A stretch of DNA of 64,000 nt, from positions 1-64,000 of IMG/VR virus record IMGVR_UViG_3300033153_006744, one strand, 5' to 3'. Below the pieces are notes generated by a model, which was given only the letters and a program-made list of their open reading frames with translations, was not told where the DNA came from and did not search any database. The position numbers and the translations under genes were made by a program. Source of the DNA: a virus. Positions within the stretch are counted from its first letter, which is position 1. Each line of letters starts with the position of its first letter. Shown here piece by piece: positions 50,537 through 58,661 of this stretch.

Positions 50537-51218
50537 TGTTCTCCTTTAGTTGTTTTGGGATTAATATATTTTCTTGATATTCACCTAGCCAATATGGCGC
50601 ACGATAAGACCCATAATCATTTACATAAGAGAAATCTCTATCTTTAAATATGTTATCAGCCATCACCTTAAGTGGCAGTGGTCTAAATAATAAATATTTT
50701 TGCTCTTCTTTTTCGGCAATCGTAATCTCAAAACTTGAAAACCAACCGAACCCAGCCTTAACTTTTTTCCCAATCCCAACAATATAATCTACTAGTTCTT
50801 TTATCTTGTTTTTATCTCCTATAAAATAAAAAACTATATTATCAACAGAATTTATAACAATAGGCATGTCATAGCTTTTATAATATCCACTACCTATATT
50901 TACCTTTCTTTTGGCTTTTCCAAAATAACTAAGAAAATCATGTCTTGAATTCCATCGTTTCCGCCACTTGTCAATTGATATTTCTTTTTTCTCTATTATT
51001 CCATAAGAACAAAGATAAAAACCTAATTTGTGTTTTTTTATGGGGATTAATTTTTCTATATTCTTATTTATTTCGGAACCATTCGAGGTTTTAATGTCGG
51101 TGTTTTTTCTAAAATATTTCTGATAAACTGCATAAGAAATAATGCTGTCAAAAATAGGTATATCTGTATAAGCAATTGGAGATGACATTTTAAATTTTAT
51201 TTTATAAGTTATATCCAT
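50520..51218 (-). CDS. csf3: Csf3: Cas5-like RAMP protein of type IV
   Basis: 232 aa. N-terminal RAMP beta strand (YKIKFKMSSPIA), then IFDSIISYAV, the usual first helix; the glycine-rich RAMP loop VGIGKKVKAGFGWF at about 147-160; then the Csf3-like RPLPLKVM (179-186) and YRAPYW (205-210) near the end. Cas5-like subunits cap the 5' handle of the guide. Overlaps ibrB-like gene by 10 bases and csf1 by 17, so translation is coupled. Confidence 0.8.
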   Translation of the reverse strand: MDITYKIKFKMSSPIAYTDIPIFDSIISYAVYQKYFRKNTDIKTSNGSEINKNIEKLIPIKKHKLGFYLCSYGIIEKKEISIDKWRKRWNSRHDFLSYFGKAKRKVNIGSGYYKSYDMPIVINSVDNIVFYFIGDKNKIKELVDYIVGIGKKVKAGFGWFSSFEITIAEKEEQKYLLFRPLPLKVMADNIFKDRDFSYVNDYGSYRAPYWLGEYQENILIPKQLKENNERYS

Positions 51219-51832
51219 GATTTTGAGAACTCCTTATTTCTAAACAAGTTTCCGAGTCCAGTAAATTGCTTTAACCTTAAGACCTCGTCCTTATCCATCC
51301 CTAGTTGTTCACTTATCTTCTTGTCACTCCAGCCCATAAAATAAAGCTCTTCAACTATTTCACTCATAGATTGTATGCCATGCGTTCCTCTCGCCCTATT
51401 GTGTCTAATTGTACTAGCCATTCTTTCCTTTAAACTTTTTTCTATAACCACTAGTGGCAAATAGCCCTTGGTTCGTGTTTTTATGTCATCATATTCCTTT
51501 CCAATTCTATTCCTGTGAAATCCATCAACAACAACATACTTATCTTGCTCTTTATCATAAAAAGATACAATTGGTTGAGTATATCCATCTTCTTTTATTG
51601 ACCTATATAATAATTGCATTTCTGGAGGTGCAACCTTGTTTGGGTTGTAATTATTAGCCTTAACCCTATCTGCTTTTATCCACAAAACATTGCTGACTGG
51701 CTCTTCTTTAAGTGGGTTAATTTCGTTTAGTTTAGAATAAATGTCATTTAATAATTCTATCTTGTCATCTTGTTTTCTTATCTTCTTTATGTTGAAAATA
51801 AGTTCGTCAACCTTATCTAATAATTCTTTCAT
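51209..51832 (-). CDS. ibrB: IbrB-like ParB-domain protein
   Basis: 207 aa. After a helical head, residues about 48-140 are a ParB/sulfiredoxin-like domain: WIKADRVKANNYNPN, then KEDGYTQPIVSF and the signature VVDGFHRNR (101-109). A helix-turn-helix-like segment follows (GWSDKKISEQLGMDKDEV). IbrB, encoded beside IbrA in E. coli and in many mobile elements, has this layout; its biochemical role is not settled. Four-base overlap (ATGA) with the ibrA-like gene. Confidence 0.8.
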   Translation of the reverse strand: MKELLDKVDELIFNIKKIRKQDDKIELLNDIYSKLNEINPLKEEPVSNVLWIKADRVKANNYNPNKVAPPEMQLLYRSIKEDGYTQPIVSFYDKEQDKYVVVDGFHRNRIGKEYDDIKTRTKGYLPLVVIEKSLKERMASTIRHNRARGTHGIQSMSEIVEELYFMGWSDKKISEQLGMDKDEVLRLKQFTGLGNLFRNKEFSKSWI

Positions 51833-53046
51833 TCTCCTAGCTCCTCTTTCATTTTATAATATTTTTCGTATTGATTTTTAGTTTGACCAAACGACAAACT
51901 TTTACAGATTTTATCGTTCTTTAATATAACTTTAGCAAGCCTCCGCCATGATGGAGCCTTTTTAGAGCTTTCAAGTTTTTTGTCTGCTTCATCTGGAATT
52001 CCATCTGGATAACCATTTTTAGACCACCACCGAATAAATATCTTGAATTTTTGCCCATACCACTCTGCTTCAAATTTTGGAAGAGTTGCCATTAGAAAAT
52101 TAACATAACTTTCCCATGTGTGATTTTTTGGCAATATTACCTTGTTGTTTCCTAATAAAAAGCTTTTGCAATATATGTTGCCAAAATTAGCTCCAGACAC
52201 TCTATCAACAATTCTAGACCACGTTTCAGGTTCACACTGTCTAAATAAATTAAGACCTTTTCTTTGGTCATCTCCGTATGGCTGACATATTCTTGCTTCA
52301 TGTATTGATAACCCCTGCATGTACATGAAATCATAAATTTTATTGTATGTATAGCTCTCGTTTCCAACAGAAACCCATATATCTTTAGTCTTCCAGTCAT
52401 AAATAGGGTAAAAATTAAAAACATTCTCAACAATTTGAGTTGTCCACATTTTATCTTTATATATTTTTTTCTTCGTATTTTTAATGGTTCTATATCTATT
52501 TAAACTTTCATCTGATCTTATTCCAACTCCACAGGCAATTTTTTCTTTTCCAACTTTGAACCACTCTGCAAACCTAACAACTAATTCTTCAAACTCTATT
52601 CCTCTATGAAACCATTTCTCCCATTCTTTGGGCATGTTATTTTCGTTTATAACATATTTTGAATTAGGCATCGGCCTAACCCATTTATCTTCATTTTCTT
52701 TATCCCAACAAATCCATTGTGGCTGGTAAACACTTACTGCATTTCTTAAATTTAAAGGCAAGCATAGCCAATAACCATCAATATCTTTATTGTTGAAAAT
52801 TTCTTCAACATGCTTTATTGTAGACTTATACTGAGCCTCTAAGTCAATGAAAAGTATTTTTATTGGTATTTTGTTCTTTTTTTTCGCAATTTCAAGTGCT
52901 AGTTGAACCATTACACTAGAGTCTTTTCCGCCAGAAAAAGAAAAGCAAATCTCATCTTTGTCAAAGTTGTCAAAAATAAAATTAAGTCTTTCTATTGCCT
53001 TGTCCCAAACATTTACTTTTGAATATGTTTTTGATTCACTGTTCAT
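51829..53046 (-). CDS. ibrA: IbrA-like PAPS-reductase-family protein (DUF3440)
   Basis: 405 aa. The PP-loop SFSGGKDSS (S36-S44) marks the PAPS reductase / N-type ATP pyrophosphatase superfamily; the long C-terminal part with SIHEARICQPYGDDQRKGLNLF and WESYVNFLMATLPKFEAEWYG is the DUF3440/IbrA signature. The family binds ATP and activates a substrate by adenylation; the substrate is unknown. It has an own promoter with TTGACA and an AAGGAGG site. Follows the separate CysH-like gene, so the island has two PP-loop proteins. Confidence 0.85.
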   Translation of the reverse strand: MNSESKTYSKVNVWDKAIERLNFIFDNFDKDEICFSFSGGKDSSVMVQLALEIAKKKNKIPIKILFIDLEAQYKSTIKHVEEIFNNKDIDGYWLCLPLNLRNAVSVYQPQWICWDKENEDKWVRPMPNSKYVINENNMPKEWEKWFHRGIEFEELVVRFAEWFKVGKEKIACGVGIRSDESLNRYRTIKNTKKKIYKDKMWTTQIVENVFNFYPIYDWKTKDIWVSVGNESYTYNKIYDFMYMQGLSIHEARICQPYGDDQRKGLNLFRQCEPETWSRIVDRVSGANFGNIYCKSFLLGNNKVILPKNHTWESYVNFLMATLPKFEAEWYGQKFKIFIRWWSKNGYPDGIPDEADKKLESSKKAPSWRRLAKVILKNDKICKSLSFGQTKNQYEKYYKMKEELGE

Positions 53047-53067
53047 TCTACCTCCTTAGTTACTTAC

Positions 53068-53096
53068 ACTGTAACACATTTTAAACTAAATGTCAA
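53068..53096 (-). promoter_or_regulatory. Internal promoter before ibrA-like gene
   Basis: Minus-strand TTGACA, 17 bases, TACAGT. It would drive ibrA-ibrB-csf3-csf1 apart from csf2-cysH. No type-A leader hairpin follows; the leader is very short. Thus subunit ratios may be set separately from Csf2. Confidence 0.65.
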
Positions 53097-53855
53097 CTAT
53101 GTATATGCTTTTATTTCTGGATGAAAACTTAACATGAGATTGTATTGTTTTTTATAGTAATACTTTAACCATGAAAACTGACCTATTGTTGCAGCCGTTG
53201 GATCTACAAACCAAGATATTCTTATTTTAGCTGGATCATCTGTAAATCTTGTTTTATTATATGCCGGGTGTAGCAATTTATCTAATTTTCTACTGTAAAT
53301 ATATGCAAAAACATCATCCCCAGTTAAATCACAAATCGGATAAAACTGATATATCTTATTTTTCTTAGAATAAAATAATTTACCCATATGTTTTATTAAA
53401 TTTTCCCTTCTTTTGCTTTCTTCTTTTCTTATCCCAATCAAGGCAATTTTATAATCATTGTCCTGTTGGAAGTTTCTAATGGGCGTCATCATTGCCTTTT
53501 CAAACGCATAATTCTTGCACCCAGCATCATAAAAAGCCTTCTTTTTTGCATATTCATCTAGTATGTCAATTGGGGATTTTACTACATTTATTGTCTTATT
53601 GTGGTGTTTTTCCGCTAGTTTTATAATTCCGTAGCTCTCGGGTAGCTCATACCAAGAATCATGAAACATTATGTCTAAATTAGGGTTTGCCTCTAATGCA
53701 ATATCTAGCATTACTAAACTATCCTTGCCAGTGCTATATGAAATAGAACCCTTTGTATTTCTTGTTTCTTTTTCAATAGAGCTCTTAACCAGCTCTATTT
53801 TTCCCTTAAACTCGTCTAGCTCTGCATACAACAAATAATATTCTTTATTTTTCAT
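53097..53855 (-). CDS. cysH: CysH-like PAPS-reductase-family protein of the Csf island
   Basis: 252 aa. The start is an ATG nine bases after GGAG inside the csf2 end (overlap 11 bases); a TTG further up is the alternative. PP-loop SYSTGKDSL (near residue 40), then IMFHDSWYELPESYGIIKLAEKHH, and near the end DPAKIRISWF and FSWLKYYYKKQY. The redox CxxC and ECGLH end of true PAPS reductases are absent, so sulfate reduction is unlikely; adenylation or nucleic-acid thiolation by analogy with DndC is an inference. CysH-like genes are known companions of type IV-B systems. Confidence 0.8.
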   Translation of the reverse strand: MKNKEYYLLYAELDEFKGKIELVKSSIEKETRNTKGSISYSTGKDSLVMLDIALEANPNLDIMFHDSWYELPESYGIIKLAEKHHNKTINVVKSPIDILDEYAKKKAFYDAGCKNYAFEKAMMTPIRNFQQDNDYKIALIGIRKEESKRRENLIKHMGKLFYSKKNKIYQFYPICDLTGDDVFAYIYSRKLDKLLHPAYNKTRFTDDPAKIRISWFVDPTAATIGQFSWLKYYYKKQYNLMLSFHPEIKAYT

Positions 53856-55044
53856 TTTCTTTAACTCCAATAAAAGCTAGGATATCTTTTTTGTTTTTCT
53901 CTATATGCCTTAAGTATAAATTATTTGCATTTTCAGGAATTGTCAACTCTGACAAATCTATTTCAGATGAACCAGTTGCAAACATTCCGCCAATAAACGG
54001 ATTTTCTTTAAAAAGAATTAATGCATGCCAGAAGGCCGAAACAGATAATTCATTAAAATCCATCATTCTAAAGCCATGATTGAACTGAGTTCCTTTTGCA
54101 AAAACTTCATATTCATACTTCATATGAGTTGGGTTTTCATCTTTTTTGTCTTTTATCGCCTTTATTGATATATTCTTTTCATCTTTAGAGCTATCTTTTC
54201 TGCTTTGAAAAATCATGTCCAAGTAAGACCAGAATGAGTTAATTCCTGTTTTCAACTCCACGCATTTAGGATATGCAAAACCAACAGATAATTGACCTTC
54301 TATTGTCATGTTGCCTATTGCACTGCCAAAAACACCAAGCATTGGAATGCTATCTATTAGCTTTTCTCTTTTTTCTAAGTCCTCATATAGGGTAGACTCG
54401 GTCAAGGCTCCGCCAGTAAACAAAATATGATATAATTGTTTATCTATTTTTTTACATCCAACTCTTTTTAAGAAATCATACATCGCTAATCTTCTTAAGA
54501 CGCCCCTAATGCTATTTCCAGATATACAAGGAATCAGCTCAAATGTTTTATTGTATGTTTTAAGTTTCTCTTTTTTTACATCTAATTTATGGTCTTTATC
54601 CTTGCTCTTCATTCTTAATAAAACAGTTATAGTGTGAGCCTCATCTCTAACTTTTGACAAAAACTCAACATCTGTTATTTGTTGTAGATAATTGAATGTT
54701 TTATCTTTTAAATCAGGCATTCTAACACCACATAAATCTGCAAATACTTCAAAAAATTGGAATCTATTTGAAGATGTTGCAGACCTTTTAATTTTTGAAT
54801 ATAGCTCATCCCATATTCCCATTAATCTCTTTCCTTTTATTTTGCTAAAGTCTATCTTAGAGTATATACTATAACAAACATCAACAATGATATTTCTAAC
54901 ATCATCATCTGAAAACGAGGTTAAAAAGTTCTCGTTTTTAACCATTATTTTCTGTCTCCTAAGCAGCTTTGTTGTTCCGTCTGTCTTATCGGAACCCGTG
55001 TGAAGGAATGTTGTTCCAGTGAAATTGTAGTCAACTTTAATCAT
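53845..55044 (-). CDS. csf2: Csf2: Cas7-like backbone protein of type IV
   Basis: 399 aa. RAMP features: NFTGTTFLHTGS at the N-terminus with KLLRRQKI (27-34); PCISGNSIRGVLRRL (172-186); LFTGGAL (208-214); MLGVFGSAIGNMTIEGQLSVGFAYP (about 235-259), which is as in Csf2; and FNHGFRMMDFNELS near the end. Cas7-like proteins bind guide RNA along their length and form the helical backbone of the complex. AAGGAG before the ATG. First cas-like gene of the operon. Confidence 0.85.
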   Translation of the reverse strand: MIKVDYNFTGTTFLHTGSDKTDGTTKLLRRQKIMVKNENFLTSFSDDDVRNIIVDVCYSIYSKIDFSKIKGKRLMGIWDELYSKIKRSATSSNRFQFFEVFADLCGVRMPDLKDKTFNYLQQITDVEFLSKVRDEAHTITVLLRMKSKDKDHKLDVKKEKLKTYNKTFELIPCISGNSIRGVLRRLAMYDFLKRVGCKKIDKQLYHILFTGGALTESTLYEDLEKREKLIDSIPMLGVFGSAIGNMTIEGQLSVGFAYPKCVELKTGINSFWSYLDMIFQSRKDSSKDEKNISIKAIKDKKDENPTHMKYEYEVFAKGTQFNHGFRMMDFNELSVSAFWHALILFKENPFIGGMFATGSSEIDLSELTIPENANNLYLRHIEKNKKDILAFIGVKENEK

Positions 55045-55099
55045 GTTTACTCCTTATTTAAGTTTAAGCATTGGGCTAATGCCTTTTGATTTTCCTATA

Positions 55100-55528
55100 C
55101 TATTCTTTTAAAAAGTTTAAATGTGCATTCATTGCAAATCTTGAGCTAAAAGAAGTTTTATCTTTATTTATTTTGCCTAATTCGTTTACCCTTGCAACAG
55201 TAAGAATAAAATTAGAGTTAGATTTTCTAAATTTATTAAAATAAAAAACCTCTTCGGTTTCGTCATTTTTGAACATATGGAATTCTTCCTGTAATCTTTC
55301 TAGCTCAGTTTTTTTAGACAATATTTTTAACAAGAAAATTCCGTCCTCTTTTAAAACAAGTTCAACGTTAAATTTGTCTTCTAGTTCTTCTTTCTCTACT
55401 CTAGTACATTCAGCTGCAATGCACTCAAATTTTTTAGCATTATTACTTAGAACAACTAAATCTTTGTTAGCTTTAAATATAGTTAAGTTTTTAAAGTTTT
55501 TTCTAATTTCATTATATAATTTTTTCAT
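55100..55528 (-). CDS. Hypothetical protein, first gene of Csf island
   Basis: 142 aa. Basic helical head, beta centre (VELVLKEDGIFLLKILSKK), charged helix (ELERLQEEFHMF), and NSNFILTVARVNELG before the end. First in the operon, right after promoter and type-A hairpin. It ends 55 bases before csf2. Place and size would suit a small subunit (Cas11), but the sequence looks mixed alpha/beta. Function unknown. Confidence 0.65.
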   Translation of the reverse strand: MKKLYNEIRKNFKNLTIFKANKDLVVLSNNAKKFECIAAECTRVEKEELEDKFNVELVLKEDGIFLLKILSKKTELERLQEEFHMFKNDETEEVFYFNKFRKSNSNFILTVARVNELGKINKDKTSFSSRFAMNAHLNFLKE

Positions 55529-55553
55529 CTTAATCTCCTTTATTAATTTCTTT

Positions 55554-55574
55554 AGTTAAGACCCTTTCTTAACT
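55554..55574 (-). promoter_or_regulatory. 5' leader hairpin, type A (copy 6), of the Csf island
   Basis: Perfect 8-bp stem AGTTAAGA/TCTTAACT with loop AAGGG. Strongest of the six copies, and the only one in the virion-gene half of the window. Confidence 0.75.
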
Positions 55575-55584
55575 CTATACATAC

Positions 55585-55613
55585 ATTATAATGCATTTAA
55601 GAATAAATGTCAA
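55585..55613 (-). promoter_or_regulatory. Consensus promoter of the Csf island
   Basis: Minus-strand TTGACA, 17 bases, TATAAT: a full match to the sigma70 consensus and the best promoter in the window. Predicted start is about 4 bases before the hairpin. A GCGTAA/TTACGC inverted pair upstream (about 55651-55696) may be a weak terminator for the head genes or an island boundary. Confidence 0.85.
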
Positions 55614-55691
55614 GCGAAAAGTAAATATAATTTAAGATAAAACAAAATCATGCGTAAGCTATTGTTATGATGCATTAAATGAAGTGATTTT

Positions 55692-56171
55692 TTACGCTAT
55701 GTCTTTTTTATTGAAAGATATTTCGACTAAGTTTCGTGTTGGATTAACAATGTCTATGCCAAAACCTGCATCAGATATATGCATTACAAATAATTCAATT
55801 GTGCCAAAAGTTTTAACTGTTCTGCCAAACTTATCCTCTATTCTAACAAGCCTATCACCTATTCTTAAATCTATATTGTTGTCTGAATTAAGCAACCCAG
55901 CCATTTCTATATCTCTATAGTGATGCAACAACATTAACATAGGCTTTATTTCTTGCCCTTTGTCCGTTATGATTGTTTTTTTAGGATTTTCATAAATCTG
56001 GCATCGCATCTTTATTTCTTCAGCTTCTTCAATTGTTTTAAATTTGGCAAGCCTACCGTCGTCAACCAATACAGGAGTTCCAAGCATAGGGTCAACATTA
56101 GCAGTGTCATATTCAGTTTCATCTACTCTTTTATAAACAGCTTTGAATTGAAATATTAAGTCACCACGCAT
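55692..56171 (-). CDS. Head closure-like protein
   Basis: 159 aa after the adaptor gene, before the interrupted tail genes; location fits the head-tail stopper. Beta-rich, with INLRIGDRLVRIEDKFGRTV-like barrel strands (NIDLRIGDRLVRIEDK). No strong family mark. Its stop is the last coding position before the Csf island. Confidence 0.6.
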   Translation of the reverse strand: MRGDLIFQFKAVYKRVDETEYDTANVDPMLGTPVLVDDGRLAKFKTIEEAEEIKMRCQIYENPKKTIITDKGQEIKPMLMLLHHYRDIEMAGLLNSDNNIDLRIGDRLVRIEDKFGRTVKTFGTIELFVMHISDAGFGIDIVNPTRNLVEISFNKKDIA

Positions 56172-56172
56172 G

Positions 56173-57135
56173 TCAACACACCCTTGGAGGAGTCATATAT
56201 TTACCTAAGATAGCGTCAATAACCAGGTCTCCAGTGAAAACAGAAACATCTTCAGTATTATATTCAACTTCTTGGTCTTTAGTTTTCATTCTTTTCACAT
56301 AACCAGTAACAATCTCATCATCTAAAACAGAAAATAGTTTACTCATTAATGTTAACCTGAGACAAGCTCTTTTAATCTGAGAAGGAATTAAACCCCAGGG
56401 AGCGCTACCCTCTTGAACTACCCCAAAAATTCCCTCAATAGATATTCGCTTGTAATTTTCTAGGTCAACATTATAGATTTCTATTTCTAATATTCTTCTA
56501 GCATCAGTTAGTCCAATTAGATTTAAATTATGAACTATTGCATCTTCATCATCAAAGAGAGCCTTAGAGTTGTCGTCATCCCAGAACTGACTAATAAAAA
56601 TACATGGATAATTTAAAAATAAAGTATTATAATCGCTTTCTATGTTGTCATAGATTAAATGTCTAGCTCCAAAAAACCAGCCTGTAATCTGCTCTATTTC
56701 TTGCATAGAAGCCTTAATTCCATCTAATATCTGTTGATTAGTTAAAGTTGTTGTTGGTATCTCAGCTTTTATATCCAAAACACCGCAATAAGCATTTTCA
56801 ACATTTTCATCTATGTCATCTAAAACTTCAAAGTATTCAAATTTTGTTCTAATATTATCAGGCCTATACTTATCTCCAACGCTATCAAGAAATTTATATG
56901 TATATATTATTTTGTATTTTCCTTCAGTAGCTGGAGCAGTAAAAGGTATCTGATATATATAGTCAGCTATTTCAGAACTTGTTAAAATAACTGGTGTCTC
57001 AGCAATAACTTCTGTTCCTGCTGAATCTTCTACCTTAAAGCTTAAATAATCAAGCTCTGGTCTTGTCCCTCCAGAAAGGACAGGACAAAACCAAAACATA
57101 TCTGTTGTAGCTGTATCAGATTTAATAATTCTCAT
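56173..57135 (-). CDS. Head-tail adaptor-like protein
   Basis: 320 aa. A beta-type N-terminus (SFKVEDSAGTEVIAETP) is joined to a helical middle, YCGVLDIKAEIPTTTLTNQQILDGIKASMQEIEQITGWFFG-like, which matches the gp6/gp15 adaptor style (first helix plus EIEQITGWFF). The extra N-terminal Ig-like part is unusual for an adaptor. Connects portal to tail. Confidence 0.65.
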   Translation of the reverse strand: MRIIKSDTATTDMFWFCPVLSGGTRPELDYLSFKVEDSAGTEVIAETPVILTSSEIADYIYQIPFTAPATEGKYKIIYTYKFLDSVGDKYRPDNIRTKFEYFEVLDDIDENVENAYCGVLDIKAEIPTTTLTNQQILDGIKASMQEIEQITGWFFGARHLIYDNIESDYNTLFLNYPCIFISQFWDDDNSKALFDDEDAIVHNLNLIGLTDARRILEIEIYNVDLENYKRISIEGIFGVVQEGSAPWGLIPSQIKRACLRLTLMSKLFSVLDDEIVTGYVKRMKTKDQEVEYNTEDVSVFTGDLVIDAILGKYMTPPRVC

Positions 57136-57138
57136 TTT

Positions 57139-57642
57139 TTATTCCATTAAGTCAGCTAAGAATTTAGAACCTTCAATGCTATCACCCATTTTTCTTTGTC
57201 TTTTCATTCTTGTTTGGTCAAAGAACCCAACATCTAAGCTATTAACATCAACAGGATCTTTATCCCTAAGCTCTAAGCTTTGATTTTGTTTCCTAAGAAC
57301 TTCTTCAACTGTAAATGCAAAGTCAAAGAATTGATCTACATATGCTCCTGTGCCTATTTTCTTGTTCTTAAGCTCTTCTTCATAGAACCACTTAGGAATC
57401 TTATACCATTTAGGCAAAGCACCAGTAAGCAAGTCAGAACCCCTAAAAATAACAGCTCCAGATCTCATCCACCTTTGGAAAGGATAACGAATCGGATCAT
57501 AAACTTTCATTCTACAGAAATACACTTCTTTTTTAGGAAGCTTCTTTTCTTCTGCTTTTGTAACTTTCATTTCTCTTTTTACTTTTACTTCAGCAACAGC
57601 TTTTTTAACTTCTTTCACTGTTTTTTTTCTAGCTCTAGCCAT
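57139..57642 (-). CDS. Hypothetical head protein, 167 aa
   Basis: Very basic N-terminal 40 residues (KKTVKEVKKAVAEVKVKRE), then a compact part with MKVYDPIRYPFQRWMRSGAV. Between major capsid and adaptor; similar genes encode head decoration or connector parts. The basic tail may contact DNA. Function unknown. Confidence 0.6.
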   Translation of the reverse strand: MARARKKTVKEVKKAVAEVKVKREMKVTKAEEKKLPKKEVYFCRMKVYDPIRYPFQRWMRSGAVIFRGSDLLTGALPKWYKIPKWFYEEELKNKKIGTGAYVDQFFDFAFTVEEVLRKQNQSLELRDKDPVDVNSLDVGFFDQTRMKRQRKMGDSIEGSKFLADLME

Positions 57643-57654
57643 GTTAACTCCTAT

Positions 57655-58626
57655 TTATATTGTAACTCCATCAATTAAAACATTAGCTGGTTCTTCATTT
57701 AATTGCAAGTCTAATTTATATCTAGCAACAATTTTAAATGTTCCAGTATCAATGTCTTTGTCTGTTTCAACTGTAATGTTTTTCAAAATACCCAAGAAAC
57801 AATTCATTTTATTTAATAAAACAACATCTGTTTCTGTTCCACCACCAAGCGTAATAGGCATATAATCAGATTGAATAACAGGAATACCATTGATAATCAT
57901 GCCATCAACACCTTTTAACAATGTAGCGTCGCCAAGTTGTGTTTCTCTTCCTTGCATTTCAGTCATATTTGTTAATTTAGTTCTTGCAGACTGGATATAA
58001 AGTAAGTCTTGAGGTTTTAGATATTTTGGATCTAACAACTTTAAGATATTAGCATGTTCTTCTAAATCGAAATCAGCTATTGTTCCAGTGTTTGTTGTTA
58101 TGATTTTCCTTAAACCATCCATAGTTTTTAACAATAGATAATCTGGATGCCCAGGATCTGTTGCAGTGTCACCATTAAGAATTAAATTATCAATATCTCT
58201 AGCAATGGCTTCAATAAGTTGATTTGTAACTGTTGTAATAAATCCATCTTTTTCAATGTTTTCTTCTATGTCTTCATAAGATAGAAATGTTGTTGCTCTT
58301 AATCTTTTTACATTAAATGTAACCTTTGATAAAGATGGTGATCTTCTGTTAGAAGACGTTGACCCTGTATATTCCTCATCTTCAACTGACACTGAACCAG
58401 TAAAACCCATTACAGGTATAGATTGTGTAATTGCCTTTAACGGAATAGTTCTAATCATTTTAGCTAAAACTGTTTTCTCAACTATTTTAGCCATAAATTT
58501 TTGTAAATTATCTTGTTTAATTTCTCCACCAGCTGTTTCAATGTCACCAATTGACAAGTCAGCTTTCGTAACGAAATGTCCATTAATTAACTCATTTGCT
58601 TTTGCTATCAAAACTTCTCTATTCAT
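57655..58626 (-). CDS. Major capsid protein, HK97 fold
   Basis: 323 aa, after scaffold-like gene. FMAKIVEKTVLAKMIRTIPLKAITQSIPVMGFTGS corresponds to N-arm and E-loop start; FNVKRLRATTFLSYEDIEENIEKDGF is the backbone helix; IARDIDNLILNGDTAT and VLLNKMNCFLGILKNITVETDKD the A and P domains. Shell-forming protein. Confidence 0.9.
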   Translation of the reverse strand: MNREVLIAKANELINGHFVTKADLSIGDIETAGGEIKQDNLQKFMAKIVEKTVLAKMIRTIPLKAITQSIPVMGFTGSVSVEDEEYTGSTSSNRRSPSLSKVTFNVKRLRATTFLSYEDIEENIEKDGFITTVTNQLIEAIARDIDNLILNGDTATDPGHPDYLLLKTMDGLRKIITTNTGTIADFDLEEHANILKLLDPKYLKPQDLLYIQSARTKLTNMTEMQGRETQLGDATLLKGVDGMIINGIPVIQSDYMPITLGGGTETDVVLLNKMNCFLGILKNITVETDKDIDTGTFKIVARYKLDLQLNEEPANVLIDGVTI

Positions 58627-58661
58627 AACCTTCCTCCTACTAATAAACCCTATTAATAATA

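Noticed and set aside
52152-52433. 93-aa minus-strand frame inside the ibrA-like gene
   Set aside because: Alternative frame fully within a well-supported gene; no own ribosome site.
53097-53855. CysH-like gene as a metabolic PAPS reductase
   Set aside because: The conserved cysteine motifs of sulfate-reducing CysH are absent and the gene overlaps csf2.
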